Positions 43,121 to 55,000 of a DNA stretch of 64,000 bases are shown one piece after another. Source of the stretch: Actinernus sp. WN-2022 (taxonomy: Eukaryota; Cnidaria; Anthozoa; Actiniaria; Actinernidae); NCBI GenBank assembly GCA_030867875.1, contig JAOWCC010000309.1:1-64000 (forward strand), in the 5' to 3' direction. The notes beneath the pieces were generated by a model. That model ran no database searches. It was not told the origin of the DNA and worked only from the letters and a program-made list of their open reading frames with translations. Position 1 is the stretch's first letter; each line of letters opens with the position of its first letter. A program made the position numbers and the translations under genes.

Positions 43121-43896
43121 AGTGCATACGAAGCGAAAATAAAGTTGATCTAATTTTGAAATTAGGAATAATGACATTTTACGTTTGTCAACATCTCATC
43201 TCGTTTCAGAGATGTATTCAGGTTTTCGTAATATGCAAATCTTAGATGACCTATGACGTCATGTTGGTTGCACAGCCTGGAGACAAATCACAAAATGAAG
43301 AATATATCTGCAAATATTGGATAAAAACTATTGAAACTTTGCACACGTATGGTACTATGGAAAATACACATCACTGTGCAAATTCTGATGTTGCCATGGA
43401 AACACTCTGGCAGCTTCCTCTACAAATAACAGAAACTTCCCTAATTTCTCCTTTCTCATACACAAAATTTTTTGATATGGTTCCAAAATAATATTTTAGT
43501 TATTTGGAACAATGTAGACATTGTATGTGAGTAGTTTAAGCAGCTTATTTCTTATAACGACGAAAGAAATTGGAAATTTATGTTCAAGTCGGAAAGGTGC
43601 ACAGGGCCATGAGTGTTTCCATGACAACACCATATTTTACACAATCACGTGTATTTTCCAGTGCCATACAAAGTTTCAATAGTTTTACCAACTATTTGCA
43701 GATATTCTTCATTTTGGGATTTGTCTCCAGGCTGTGCAACCGGCAACATGACGTCATAGGTAATCTCATTTGCATATTACAATAACCTGAATATCTCGGA
43801 AACGAGATGAGATATTGACAAATGGAAAATGTCATTATTCCTCATTTCGAAAGCATTTTAAAATGAAATCAACATAATTTTCGCTTCATATGCACT
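43121..43896. mobile_element. TTAA-flanked foldback element, 776 bp
   Basis: The ends AGTGCATACGAAGCGAAAAT and ATTTTCGCTTCATATGCACT, with TTAA on both sides (43117-43120, 43897-43900). The arms pair for more than 300 bp with small gaps: cagcctggagacaaatc, atgacgtcat and gccatgg/ccatgagtg recur inverted. It shares AGTGC ends with the element at 18019. Confidence 0.85.
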
Positions 43897-43916
43897 TTAA
43901 CTCCGGCTCAGAGACA

Positions 43917-44510
43917 AATAGCCCACTTCCGAGATATGCCTAGCCTGCAGCTGCAGACGTATTTCTTCACTCTCATATATTCGAAGAAAAAAGTAACGTC
44001 TGCTTACCCGAGCGCTTAATTAGTTTCCAATATGCAAGCATGACGTCAGCACGTTTGTTTTATTTTTTGACCAATCAAAGCCGTTGTTAGAATTTTAGTG
44101 AATTGGCAGTGAACACTCTCCTATGATTGGTCAATGGCAAATGTATTGTCTGAATTCCTTTTAAATGTAACATTACGTTACTTTCCAGGATATGGAAGGT
44201 AAAATCTGATTGGTCCATAACACGAGGTGTGCATATTGGAAACTAATTAAGTGCTCGGGTAAGCAGACGTTACTTTTTTCTTCGAATTTATAAGAGTGAA
44301 AAAATACGTCTGCACAGCAGGCTAAGATATGCCTCGCTTCCAACGTACAAAGGAAGCAATACGAGGCTCCGTGCATTATGCTCAGTCGTTTGTGACAAAC
44401 TACTGAAGTGCTCGGTAGTCTTGTCACGAACGAACATTATGCACGGAGCCTCGTATTGATTCCTTTGTACGAAGAAAGTGAGGTATATCTCGGAAGTGGG
44501 CTATTAAATT
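43917..44510. mobile_element. Palindromic MITE, copy 2, interrupted by a TAGCCTG element
   Basis: The ends AATAGCCCACTTCCGAGATA and TATCTCGGAAGTGGGCTATT match the second layer of the nest at 3424-3737, with the same core CAATACGAGGCTCCGTGCAT. The insertion at 43941-44324 splits its left arm. Confidence 0.75.
43941..44324. mobile_element. TAGCCTG-family element, 384 bp, 9-bp target duplication
   Basis: It starts TAGCCTGCAGCTGCAGACG and ends CGTCTGCACAGCAGGCTA. AGATATGCC is duplicated at 43932-43940 and 44325-44333. The arms pair for more than 100 bp (aaaaaagtaacgtctgctta, gcgcttaattagtttcca). It is inserted into the palindromic MITE. Confidence 0.85.
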
Positions 44511-46800
44511 AAGTTTTTTTCTCAGAGAAAATAATGCATTTAATTTGTCTTTGAGCCTCATATTGAAACATTTGTGTGTTATAAGTGAAGCATTATTGAA
44601 GGATCCTATTATCAGTTATAAAAATACTAAAAAACATCATCCGGCCTTATTTCAAACCGAAAACAATGTAACTAAAAAAACATACCCATAACCATAGTTT
44701 TAACCATTCCCTCTAAAATAATGACATGGGATGCTTACTATCAGTACAGTACAAAAAACAACAACGAGAAATCCAGTTGAAATATCAAATTGATCATTCC
44801 GCGAATATATCGAAAAACAGTGGAGTACTTATTTTCTTTCTTTCAGTTTTATTATTAGCATCATAAACTACTGAATGCAGGCTAGGGACTACTGTAGTCT
44901 TTTCCCGACGGACTGGGATATTCCTAGACTGGCGAGCGAAGCGAGTTTGTGGGTTGGCCTGGGGTAGACTGCGTGGCAAGCGCAGGGGGATGGGGAGCGG
45001 AGGGGGCATTCCCCCTCCCTCCTCCCCCTGCGGTTTCCATGCAGGCTATCCTGGGACGCCAATCCAAACCGCAAAAAAGAGGGCGGAAGATTTTGTTTGA
45101 GAAATTCTAGGATTTTCCGTACCATGGACACTGCGAGTTTCCGTTAGAACTATCAATATGAGCACCATTTCTCAAACTAGCAGATCCACCATCACAAAAC
45201 ACTCGTCCAGACTCGAGGGGTGGCGAATGGTAAATCTGAGACGCCGAGACTTGCGTTTTCAAAATTCGAGCCCGAGACTTTGACCTCGTCCGTTTTCAAA
45301 ATCCGACTGCCCGAGACTGTTGTTATTGTAGTTATTATGACGAAACACCCAGTACCTTTCATCACGCCAGGTGAGGAATTCACCATTCAACCAATTAGCT
45401 GTCGTTCGCGTACCTTATTAACACCATTCGCCACCCCTAACTCGAGTTTCTTGCCAAAAAGATAACACTAAGAGGGGGGCAGCTCTAAGAAAGCCTGTTT
45501 GACTGCTTTACGGAGCGAAAGACTCTTACTTTAGAGCGTTTAAACTAAGTCAGAAAAGCTTGTCTGCATTTCTTCCGAAATTCTTTATTGTAAAAAGCCA
45601 TTCTACCCTCGTGGCGTTAGTGCTAAAATAAAGATTATCAGATCTGTATCTGAGCAGTGATCTGTTTTCTCAAGACTGATGCGCAGGCGCCTCACAAGAT
45701 GGCTGCCAGAAATTTAGCTCTTGCAATTTTCTAAATAACCATCTGCTGACTACCACTGTAATTCAGTGCTTGACTGCTAATGTGGTGAAATAAACTATTA
45801 TTATTATATTGTCAGTTAAAAGTGTCGGCTATTTATCAGTTAGCCACCAAGAATACCATTTGAAGGGTAATCTTCGAGAATTAGCATTATTTGCTTGAAT
45901 TTCAAAGTTGGATCTCCAATTTGTCAGCTGTCAGTAAATTCACATTTGTCAATGCAGTTGTCTGTTACATTTTAAGGCGTTTGTCTGTTAACTCAGTCAG
46001 TGGGGGTTCCCTAACAAATTAAAGTCGGTAAGTGCCCTGGCCCAAAGGTCACCCTAACCCCCGAGCCAAGTTTTCTGTTTCTCATGTAAACGGTTCGTTG
46101 CTATTTATAAAGATATCAGTAGGAAATGTTTGCTCGCCCAAGGTTGGTTCCCGAGCCAACTTTTCTCCCTCCTGAATTCACAATAGCCGGCCCAGGCTCT
46201 ATTGATAGCGGACACTGGACGAAGCGAAACTATTTGTCGTTATTGTACATCTATATCGCCTCATAGTTTGCCTCCGCGGAAGACAACTATCACAACTATC
46301 ACAACTATCACATCACGTGATCACTTTTAGCCAATGAGCACGCGCCAAAATTTTGTGGTGAACTATAAATTGTCATATTCCCAACTATCTAGTATAGGTC
46401 CTGTTCAAGTTTATATTAAAGTCCTGGGTTATGTTCACAACTGAAGGAAAAGTAATGGCAGCCCAAGGAGCTGCGAGCCTCATTCCTGCGTGGTCAACAG
46501 TACTCCGGCTATACTAAAAATAAACGCGCTCAAATATCATTCTCATCAAACTTCGTTTTGGAACATCGACTACAACATTTAACCGAACTGGCTAAACAGT
46601 CACACAATGTTCGATCGTTTAGCCACAACAACGAGTCCGCAGAGAGTTATTTTGTGAAATACCGCTGTATCTCAATGTTGCAAGTCAATTTGTGATTGGC
46701 TAAATAGCCTGCACGCGCAAGTTTTGTTAGAAGAGGTGGCGAAACGATAAACATTTGTTCATCACGCTAAATGTTGGATGAAAATGTTTTATCAACAACA
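44511..46800. other. Intergenic between kinesin and the third gene
   Basis: No gene is supported. Bases 44920-45070 are GC-rich. A possible MITE spans about 45217-45438 (ggggtggcgaatggt and accattcgccacccc). Bases 46262-46372 are the inverse copy of the repeat at 33541. Confidence 0.35.
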
Positions 46801-46805
46801 ACAAC

Positions 46806-46811
46806 TTTATT
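46806..46811 (-). terminator. Candidate polyadenylation signal for the third gene
   Basis: AATAAA on the minus strand, about 235 bases after the stop codon. It is followed by (GTT)n, which is also how some LINE tails look, so it may belong to a repeat instead. Confidence 0.2.
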
Positions 46812-47043
46812 TATACCTAGAGATTTGATCTAGATCAAACTTCAAACATTTGTTGGTCTACACGATAAAACATGATCATCCAACACGATGTTTGATGAAA
46901 ATATTTGAGAGTTTAGCCGGAGCTTATTAAAGCCATTATAGCTGTCTCGCAGCCACTCTTTCCTTGTGTGAACCAACTCTAAACTTTACCAGAAAACAGA
47001 CGCCAAATAAAGTTTTAGCATTCTGGGTGTACCTTTGTACGTT

Positions 47044-47466
47044 TTACGCCTCCATAGACTGCTTCCACTCTGGTTTTCCACCAAACTTCTTTCTACCACT
47101 GGCTACGTAACTAGCTTCTTGGAATTTCTCTAGCAATTCTAATATTACTGTATCTTCTCTGTCTACCTCGCTTTTCAAGTCATCCCTTCCTGGCAAACTC
47201 CCTAAATTTTCAATTGTCAGACTCCTTGGTCCATTTTGAGGTTCATGTTCTCTTCTTCCTCGTCTGCTTTCAAGCTGTTTAGTCAGTGATAAGGAAAACG
47301 GCGATGAGACTGGAACCTCGACACCGCCGTAATCAAGGAGCGTGTCAGTCTTTTGTAGTCTTGACTTTAAAGTCGAGTAAATGTTGTCTCGCTTGGGTAC
47401 GTAACGTCGAGGAGAGATTTGGACTTCAAAAGTGGAAGGATCCTCCATTTGCCCACCGTCTTCTGT
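47044..47466 (-). CDS. Third gene, terminal exon
   Basis: It has 140 codons and a stop: TEDGGQMEDPSTFEVQISPR, YVPKRDNIYSTLKSRLQ, DTVILELLEKFQEASYVA and KPEWKQSMEA. The acceptor is CATGCAG at 47467. Confidence 0.82.
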   Translation of the reverse strand, partial: TEDGGQMEDPSTFEVQISPRRYVPKRDNIYSTLKSRLQKTDTLLDYGGVEVPVSSPFSLSLTKQLESRRGRREHEPQNGPRSLTIENLGSLPGRDDLKSEVDREDTVILELLEKFQEASYVASGRKKFGGKPEWKQSMEA

Positions 47467-49056
47467 CTGCATGAAAAGAAGTGAAACGTTATTCATCTGA
47501 TGGTATTTATATTTGATATTTCAAGCCAGTCGTTGTACTTTGCTAGAGAAGAATATAGTGGATAGTTCTAAAGTTAAATTCGGTATAAAACTTGTTATAA
47601 TTTGTTTATCGCCACACAAGAAGCATGCAGAAGTGATGCAATTTACAGGCCTCGTAGTAGGGCGAGCCGGTGGCTTTCGCAGCGTTGCTCGCGGGTCAGA
47701 AACAGTGGTAATATGACTGCATGGGGACAAGAAAAGAATGAAAGGAAAGAAAACCGGAAGAGTCGTCAAGAAAAAATAAACTATATGAAGCACATTAGGT
47801 AGTTTGGTACACATTACATTACAAAGAGTTTTCTAATAAGGTTGGGCTGGCTTCAAGATGCGAGGGAACTAACCCCCAAGACAAGAAAAGAAAAAAACCT
47901 TTAAGAACGAGGACCATGCGAACTCAACTCATGTTTAACCATGTCCGAATCAAATAAACGAACGAGATAGGAAGAAAAACAAACCAGGATATTTCCTTCA
48001 TCGAATGACAACTGCATCGGTTCAATAAGAAACACTTACCGTTTGCTTTCGCAGTGATAATCCTAGAAGAAAAAGGGAGATATTTAAATTTGTTATTCAA
48101 TTCACATGCATGAATTAAGCGTTTTTGAGTATGGTGCGTAGAGAAATTTGAATACTATTTCATTACTTGTCTTGATCGATGAAGTAGGCTCCGTTTAAAT
48201 GAAAAAACGTTGGCTCGGGGACCTGGGTAGCTCTCCCCCAGAGCTACCCTGGGCGAGCCAACTTTTCATACATTTCTTTATAAAACGAAATCAACCGTCT
48301 ATATGAGAAAATGCAAACTTGGCTTGTACATAAGGTAGGGTGACCGGGGGGAGGGGAGGGAGGGACGAGGGGGGGGGGGGGGAGGGAGAAGGGGGGGGGG
48401 GGAGGGAGGAGGGGGGGGAGAGGTAACTTTTAGTACTAGATTATTGTTGGTGTCTGTAATAGCATCATTAGCTACACGGTCATACTATCGCTGTGCGAAC
48501 AATTGTTGCTCGGATAGACGCAGTAGAAATTCCTTGACAAATTAACGAGGGTATTAAAATCTAGCTACATAAATATTGCGTCTTTTTTCATTTTTACGCG
48601 TAAATAACGCAGAACGCATAGGTAATAAAACTCACTGTACCTGTCTTCGTTGTTCTGTCCACCCCCTGGACGGACGGCCTGTGGCGCTGTCTAGGGTTAC
48701 GATAATACTGTGGATATTTCTCTCGCATTTGCTTGTCTACTTTTCGTTTTATCCTCACAGACTGGAACAATACAACAGATGAACAAGTGAGGGGACTATT
48801 CTTTGGGGGACGGGGGTCGGGATGGGTTAATACACTTTGTGCGGGACTAATGAGATACCGGAGGGCACCGCCTCATGGTTAGCTCAGTGGTAGCCTTCGT
48901 TGCGGCTCTGGAGTATCGGAGCGCAGCGCAGGCTAGCTCAGTGGTTAAGCTCCAGTCCCTCCCGGTTAGCTCAGTGGTTAAGCTGCAGTCCCTCCCGGTT
49001 AGCTCAGTGGTTAAGCGCCGGTCTGTTGAGTGGGAGGTCGCGGGTTCAAACACCGG

Positions 49057-49093
<37 letters not shown>

Positions 49094-52000
49094 GAGGTGC
49101 TGCCTTTGTGAAACAATCTCGTCCACGAACTGCAAATGGTTAGACCTTCACGTCTTCTCGGATAAGGACGATAAATCGTAGGTCTCCCGTCTGTCTCAAG
49201 TTTATCAGTCTTTCAAGACTGTTACGAGTTACCGACATTAAATAAGGTCGCTTTGTTTTACTTTACTTTACTCATGATAAAAAGGTACAGGTAAGGTATT
49301 CATTTATATAGCGCAAATTCTATATGTATATATTCAAATGCGCTTCACAAGGTTATTTTTTGTGATACAGACTGCTATTGTGGCGCAATGTGCTGCCGTG
49401 CAGTTTACAATCATGAGTGTTTGTAAGTACCTCAGAATACCAGGCTACTGTGCCGGGAGACAATCCCCTACTTTTTCTCGAAATAACACAACAGGTTCCT
49501 TCACGTCCCCCTCGTATAGATTAGAAGAGGAAGGAGACAATGCCAACGGTTTATACGTCCCTGCCGAAGGACGCGGCCGGGATTCGAACCCTGGACCTCC
49601 CGCATTCTAGACCGTGCTCTATCAACTGAGCTCGCCAGTGAACCCGCGACATCCCGCACTCTAGACCGTGCTCTAACAACTGAGCTAGCCAGTGAACGCA
49701 CGACATCCCGCACTCTAGACCGTGCTCTAACAACTGAGCTAGCCAGTGAACGCACGACATCCCGCACTCTAGACCGTGCTCTAACAACTGAGCTAGCCAG
49801 TGAACGCACGACCTCCCGCACTCTAGACCGTGTTCTACCAACTGAGCTAACCAGTGAACGTACGACATCCCGCACTCTAGACCGTGTTCTACCAACTGAG
49901 CTAACCAGTGAACCCGCGACATCCCGCACTCTAGACCGTGTTCTACCAACTGAGCTAACCAGTGAACGCACGACATCCCGCACTCTAGACCGTGTTCTAC
50001 CAACTGAGCTAACCAGTGAACGCACGACATCCCGCACTCTAGACCGTGTTCTACCAACTGAGCTAACCAGTGACGCATTATATATGTTCGGCGGTGCGGG
50101 GGTTCAAGTATAAAAATGCGCTCAGTGAACGGCTCGGAATAACAGATCAGCGTTATTAACGAAATGTCATCTCATTTACGCTGGACAGAAATATATCACA
50201 ATATAACTTGGAACTCTGCGGTTTGGAGCTACGCGGTTTTTCTAGTAAAACCGGCTCCGTTTCTCGACCCCATTGCATGTCGCACACACCTACCCAGGTA
50301 TCATACAAGTGCCGCCATCCCCATTAGAAACAAGTTTCCGATAAAAAAAAGGACTCCTATGTTCTATATCGAGCATGCGCATAATCCATTATGTTTAAAT
50401 TTCAGGAGTCCGGCACAGGTACGGCGGATGAGTCCGGCACGTGTACAGCACATGAGTCCGGGAGTGTACGGATGTGACCGTAGCTGTTTGCTTGCCTGCT
50501 CATGTTATTATAGATGTTACATCATGTTGAATTATTATCAATTTTCAAAACCAAAGTGGTTGGTCCCTAGGACTAGGCGGCCTTTTCAAATCAATGGCTG
50601 GCACCTTGGCATTGTTTTACAAACATCGAATAAGGGGTGGACCATTAGAAATCCTGGGAGGGGGGGTGGGTAGTCAAAAAAAAAAATTCGAGCAAGGCTA
50701 AATGTCCCAAAAAAATATTCCTGCAAGCAACTAAGGCACAAAAAAAAATTCTTGCAAAGGAGCAATTTTTGTTTTGAAAAAATACTAGCAATTCAGTTTT
50801 ACCAAATATAGTTCTAAAGATTACCCACACAGTCTGTGTAACTAATTTTCAGGTGTTTCCAGATGAAAACAACCTCCCCAACCTTCATAAAAATAGTTTA
50901 GTCACTGTTATCATGGAAATATCAACTGGCGTTAATTACTGAAGGCTAAAATTATTCTCTGATGCCATTAGTTTTTGCAACCGCGTTTAACGTCAGGTTT
51001 CATTGAGTAAACTTTAACTGATGTGCACATTCTCAAAGATTCCTGAGTCTGTGCCAGTAATTTCGAACACATGGAAATATTTTCATGTTATAGTCTTGTG
51101 CAAAACATCATGGACAATGAAATATTGGGGTATGCATTTTTTATTTGGCCTGAATAGAGCCAAGCAATGAAAGACCGGGACTATATGATTTCTAAGGCGA
51201 TCAAATTAAATTCCTCACATCACTGGGCTCGTTACAAAAAACTGCGGCTCAAAGTAAATAAACAAGTCAAGGAATGTAAAGCAAATTACTATAAAGATCT
51301 GATTAGACTAAACAAAGGAAATTCAGATGCTCTATGGAAAACTATAAATGAATGATTGACTTGCAGTAATACATTTGTAAGATCTAATGATGGCTCCCAG
51401 CCGACCTTTATCCAATCTGATGGAAAACAGTTAACAGAGCCAACGTCGATCGCTTGTGCTCTTAACAACCACTTCACATCGATCGGACCTTTGTTAGCAG
51501 CAAAGTTTCAATCTCAAACCCTGACCCTGTTTGACCCAAAATCCGAGCTCCAAAACCCTGATTGCCCCCTTTTTCGGGAAAAAAAACCTGATTGCCCCTT
51601 CTTTAAATAAAAACAAATAGGCCCTGAGAAATAAATTGTTCACCTCAAAAGGAATTAAACTCAAATCCTGACCCTGATGTGCCCAAATTAGGTCAAAACC
51701 CTGACCCTACCTGCCCAAACTGAGCTCAAAACCCTGACCCACCCCCGCGGCACATACAAAATACGTCACAAACAGGAATACCCCTTTGGGTATTCTACCT
51801 GCTGTAAGTAAGATTCTTGAAAGGGCTGTACATCATCTCTCGAAAGAGAAAATCCTCACACCTAATCAGTTTGGTTTCCACCCGAGGTTATCTACTGAAA
51901 TTGGTTTAGCACACTTCACTGACAACATGCTACAACACATGGACAATGGCAAGGTGACTGGTGCAGTATTCTTAGACCTGTCCAAGGCTTTTGCGACTGT

Positions 52001-55000
52001 GGACCACAACCTTTTGCTGACAAAGCTCAAGGCCATTGGTGCTTGCAGTGAAGTTGTAATTTGGTTTACCTCCTACCTTGATAACCAACACCAGATAACT
52101 GCAATAGGCGACTGTTAGTCCTTTTCGTACTCAGTGCGAGTTGGCGTGCTACAGGAGTATTCTCGGTCCTCTCTTGTTCTTGGTTTACGTCAATGACCTT
52201 CCTATTACTCTAGATCATTGCCAAGTGACCATGTACGCTGATGACACCGTGATATACTGTAGCCGTCCTTCTATCAATGACATCGAACATTGCTTAAATC
52301 ATGACTTGGCAAAATTGGCCTCTTGGTTTCGTATAAATCGCCTGACTTTGAATACTTCTAAATCTAAGTTTATCTTAATAGGTAGTCCACATAAACTGAA
52401 ATCTTGCTCTAACATCGATGTCATTATAGACAACGTCGGTGCCCCTCGAATGCTCTGACAATATCAAGTACCTCGGTATTATAATTAATAAGCATATGAC
52501 TTGGCATGACCAGGTAGAGGCCTTCTACCTATTAAAGTAAACCAAAGGCTTGGTCTGGTCAAGCGTATCAGGCCGACTTATTACCCCTCGAGACACGCCT
52601 TACTTTGTATAATAGTTTAGTACACGGTGGGAATAAAAGACCCTGAAATCGCTCACATTGAGCGTGCCAAAAATGTATAAACTAGAAAAACAAATTTAAT
52701 TCGACCTCAAATTTAACGAAATTTTGGTGGGTTAATATTAATATGAAATTACGTCTTCAAATTCAATCGGATTTGTATATTGACGTGTGACGTCATGATG
52801 AACGACTCCTTTTAAGGTCAAATTCTTCGTTATGTATACGTTTGCAACAAAGCATGTTATCACAACAACATAAATATTTATTTTTGAATGCCGCAATTTT
52901 GAAGTCTCCACGATAAATATTTGCAGAGTTATTAAGAACTTAAATTAAGTCCTTAAGTCCATGGGTATGACTTAAATTATACTTTCTACATTGAAGAAAT
53001 ATAAAAATGACCATAATTGAGCTTATTCAGTGTACAATAAGTACATTTTTCGTTAAAACCCGACAAATACTCATACTTATGTTCTAAGAGACGTTTTCAA
53101 AAATATATGACGTCATAATGACGTATACTCTTGTTCACGGTGAATGTTAAAGAAATTCCTCTCAAAAACTGGAAATTCTATAAACATACGATTGTGGGTA
53201 CAGATGTATTCTTTAAGTTGCTAGATTTTCATGAACAACTATTCTAAACTGTAAAAGTTGAATTAAGAAGTTATTTTGTTAGTGGTTTTACGTTGAATAT
53301 TTCCCGACAAATTTTGGCGGGAAAATTACAAAAAAATAACATTTAATAACTTGTCTCCCTCTTAACTAATCGAACTCGGGTTTTCGATTTCTTTGTTATC
53401 AAGATGATGGGAATTCAGAAATCAGTGTAATTTAATGATTTTGAAAATATAGCAACGTGAGCGATTTGAGGGTCATTTGTGCCCACCGTGGTATGTCCAC
53501 GTTTTGACTACACTGATGCAATATGGGGTGACAACTCAACCCTTATGCACGATCTTCAGATTTTGCAAAATAAGGCGGCCAATATAATTCTTGAATTTAC
53601 CTAGTTATAGTTCTTCGGCGGCACAAGCCTTGTGAAATCTCAATTGGTCTACTCTTTCCAAACGTCGTATTGTATATCGTCATATTTTAATATATAAGTA
53701 TGTCAATGGACTCATTGATTATGATTTTAATATCTTAAAGAACAGTGACATTGACATGTATAATATAAGGAGAAAGAACGATTTTAGACTTCCAAGAATC
53801 AAGCTTAATAGACCAGTTCGCGGTAAATTCCGACATTTTGAAAGGGGTGCATGGTAATCGATGGGAATCCGATGCCACATAAAATCCGTAAAATCGAATT
53901 TCTGAAATATTCTTCAGATACAAACTTACGATACCAGGTAAAAGATTAACATATCGAAATGTGAGGGATGTAGTTGTGCTGTGAAGCGTACAATCGTGTT
54001 TTCCGGTTTCCATACATTGTCTGTAAATTTTCACGCGGAATTTAACTCATTTTTTATAACATTAATAACATTATTATTATTATATGATATTATGGTTGTA
54101 TTCACTGGCTGTAAATATGTACTAAATAATTCGACAATTTCATCCTCAAACCCTATTGAAGTCAAAGGCATACAAAGGTTATTCCAAAATGCCAAATTTG
54201 CAAGAATATGCTAGGGAACAGTCTAATGCTATGGTTTAAGTTGCATATATTACAGTATGGCTTAAATTTATTATCACTAAGTCTATTATATACATTTACA
54301 CATTCATTTAATTTAAACTCAAGGTTAAACTGGTATTTTCTTTGTTATGTGAATTATATTAGAATGGGTTCTTTACATACTTCAGTTTACGATAATCATA
54401 ACTTAGACCTATTATGAACATTTAAGCGTTGTACTATAAAATGTGCACCGACAAAAATAATCGTGCAGAGCTATCGCCTTTAAAAAAACATTCTTGCAGA
54501 ACTCACACTGCTAAAAAAAATATTGTGCACAAAAAGTTTTCCACCCCCCCTCCCAGGATTTCTAATGGTCCACCCCTAACTGGACATTGCTAGCTATATC
54601 GTTTCAACTCACCTGAGTTTCTATGTCCCAGTTCAAGTTTTTTATCCTCACATTAGCGTTATGAACATCCTAGCAAAAAAACACAGAGACGATATTAAAC
54701 AATGGTTTAATATAAGAACTTGAGTAGAACATTTGCTATGCGCATCACTACCAGCTAAGTAGCGCACAAACGATTATTGGTGAAAGCCAACAGTTCCTGT
54801 TGAAGTAGACTGTTAACTGAAACGTTCTCCCTCTCTCTTTAAAAGTAAAATGAACAATTTCCCTCTTTCGATATTAGTCTCCGAGTATAGGCTTCGCTGC
54901 CGCTTTGACATTTGTTGAGAATTAAACCGACAAATGGGATTAGTATATAGCCAATCAGAGCGTGCGAGAAGCACTCCCCTACTGACCTGACAGGGGTGCT

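Larger units (their letters stand above)
50634..54576. mobile_element. Harbinger-like element, 3.9 kb, TAA target duplication
   Basis: GGGGTGGACCATTAGAAATC and GATTTCTAATGGTCCACCCC are exact inverse ends, continuing through CCTGGGAGGGGGGGTGG. TAA flanks both (50631-50633, 54577-54579). Subterminal A-runs with attcttgcaa phrases occur on both sides. No Harbinger transposase is visible. The middle is LINE debris with its own insertion, so the original element was probably much shorter. Confidence 0.75.

Noticed and set aside
48875..49093. Functional tRNA genes at the SINE heads
   Set aside because: Heads have A-box similarity but no complete cloverleaf. Only one B box follows and a SINE body continues.
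49501..50078. Repetitive 175-178-residue proteins rich in LAQLVEHGLE
   Set aside because: This wording is the well-known spurious translation of tRNA-derived SINE sequence. The 54-bp period again keeps the frame open.
51515..51745. Interstitial telomere-like repeat (aaaccctgaccct)
   Set aside because: The units are irregular and do not match the TTAGGG register. More likely a local low-complexity repeat.
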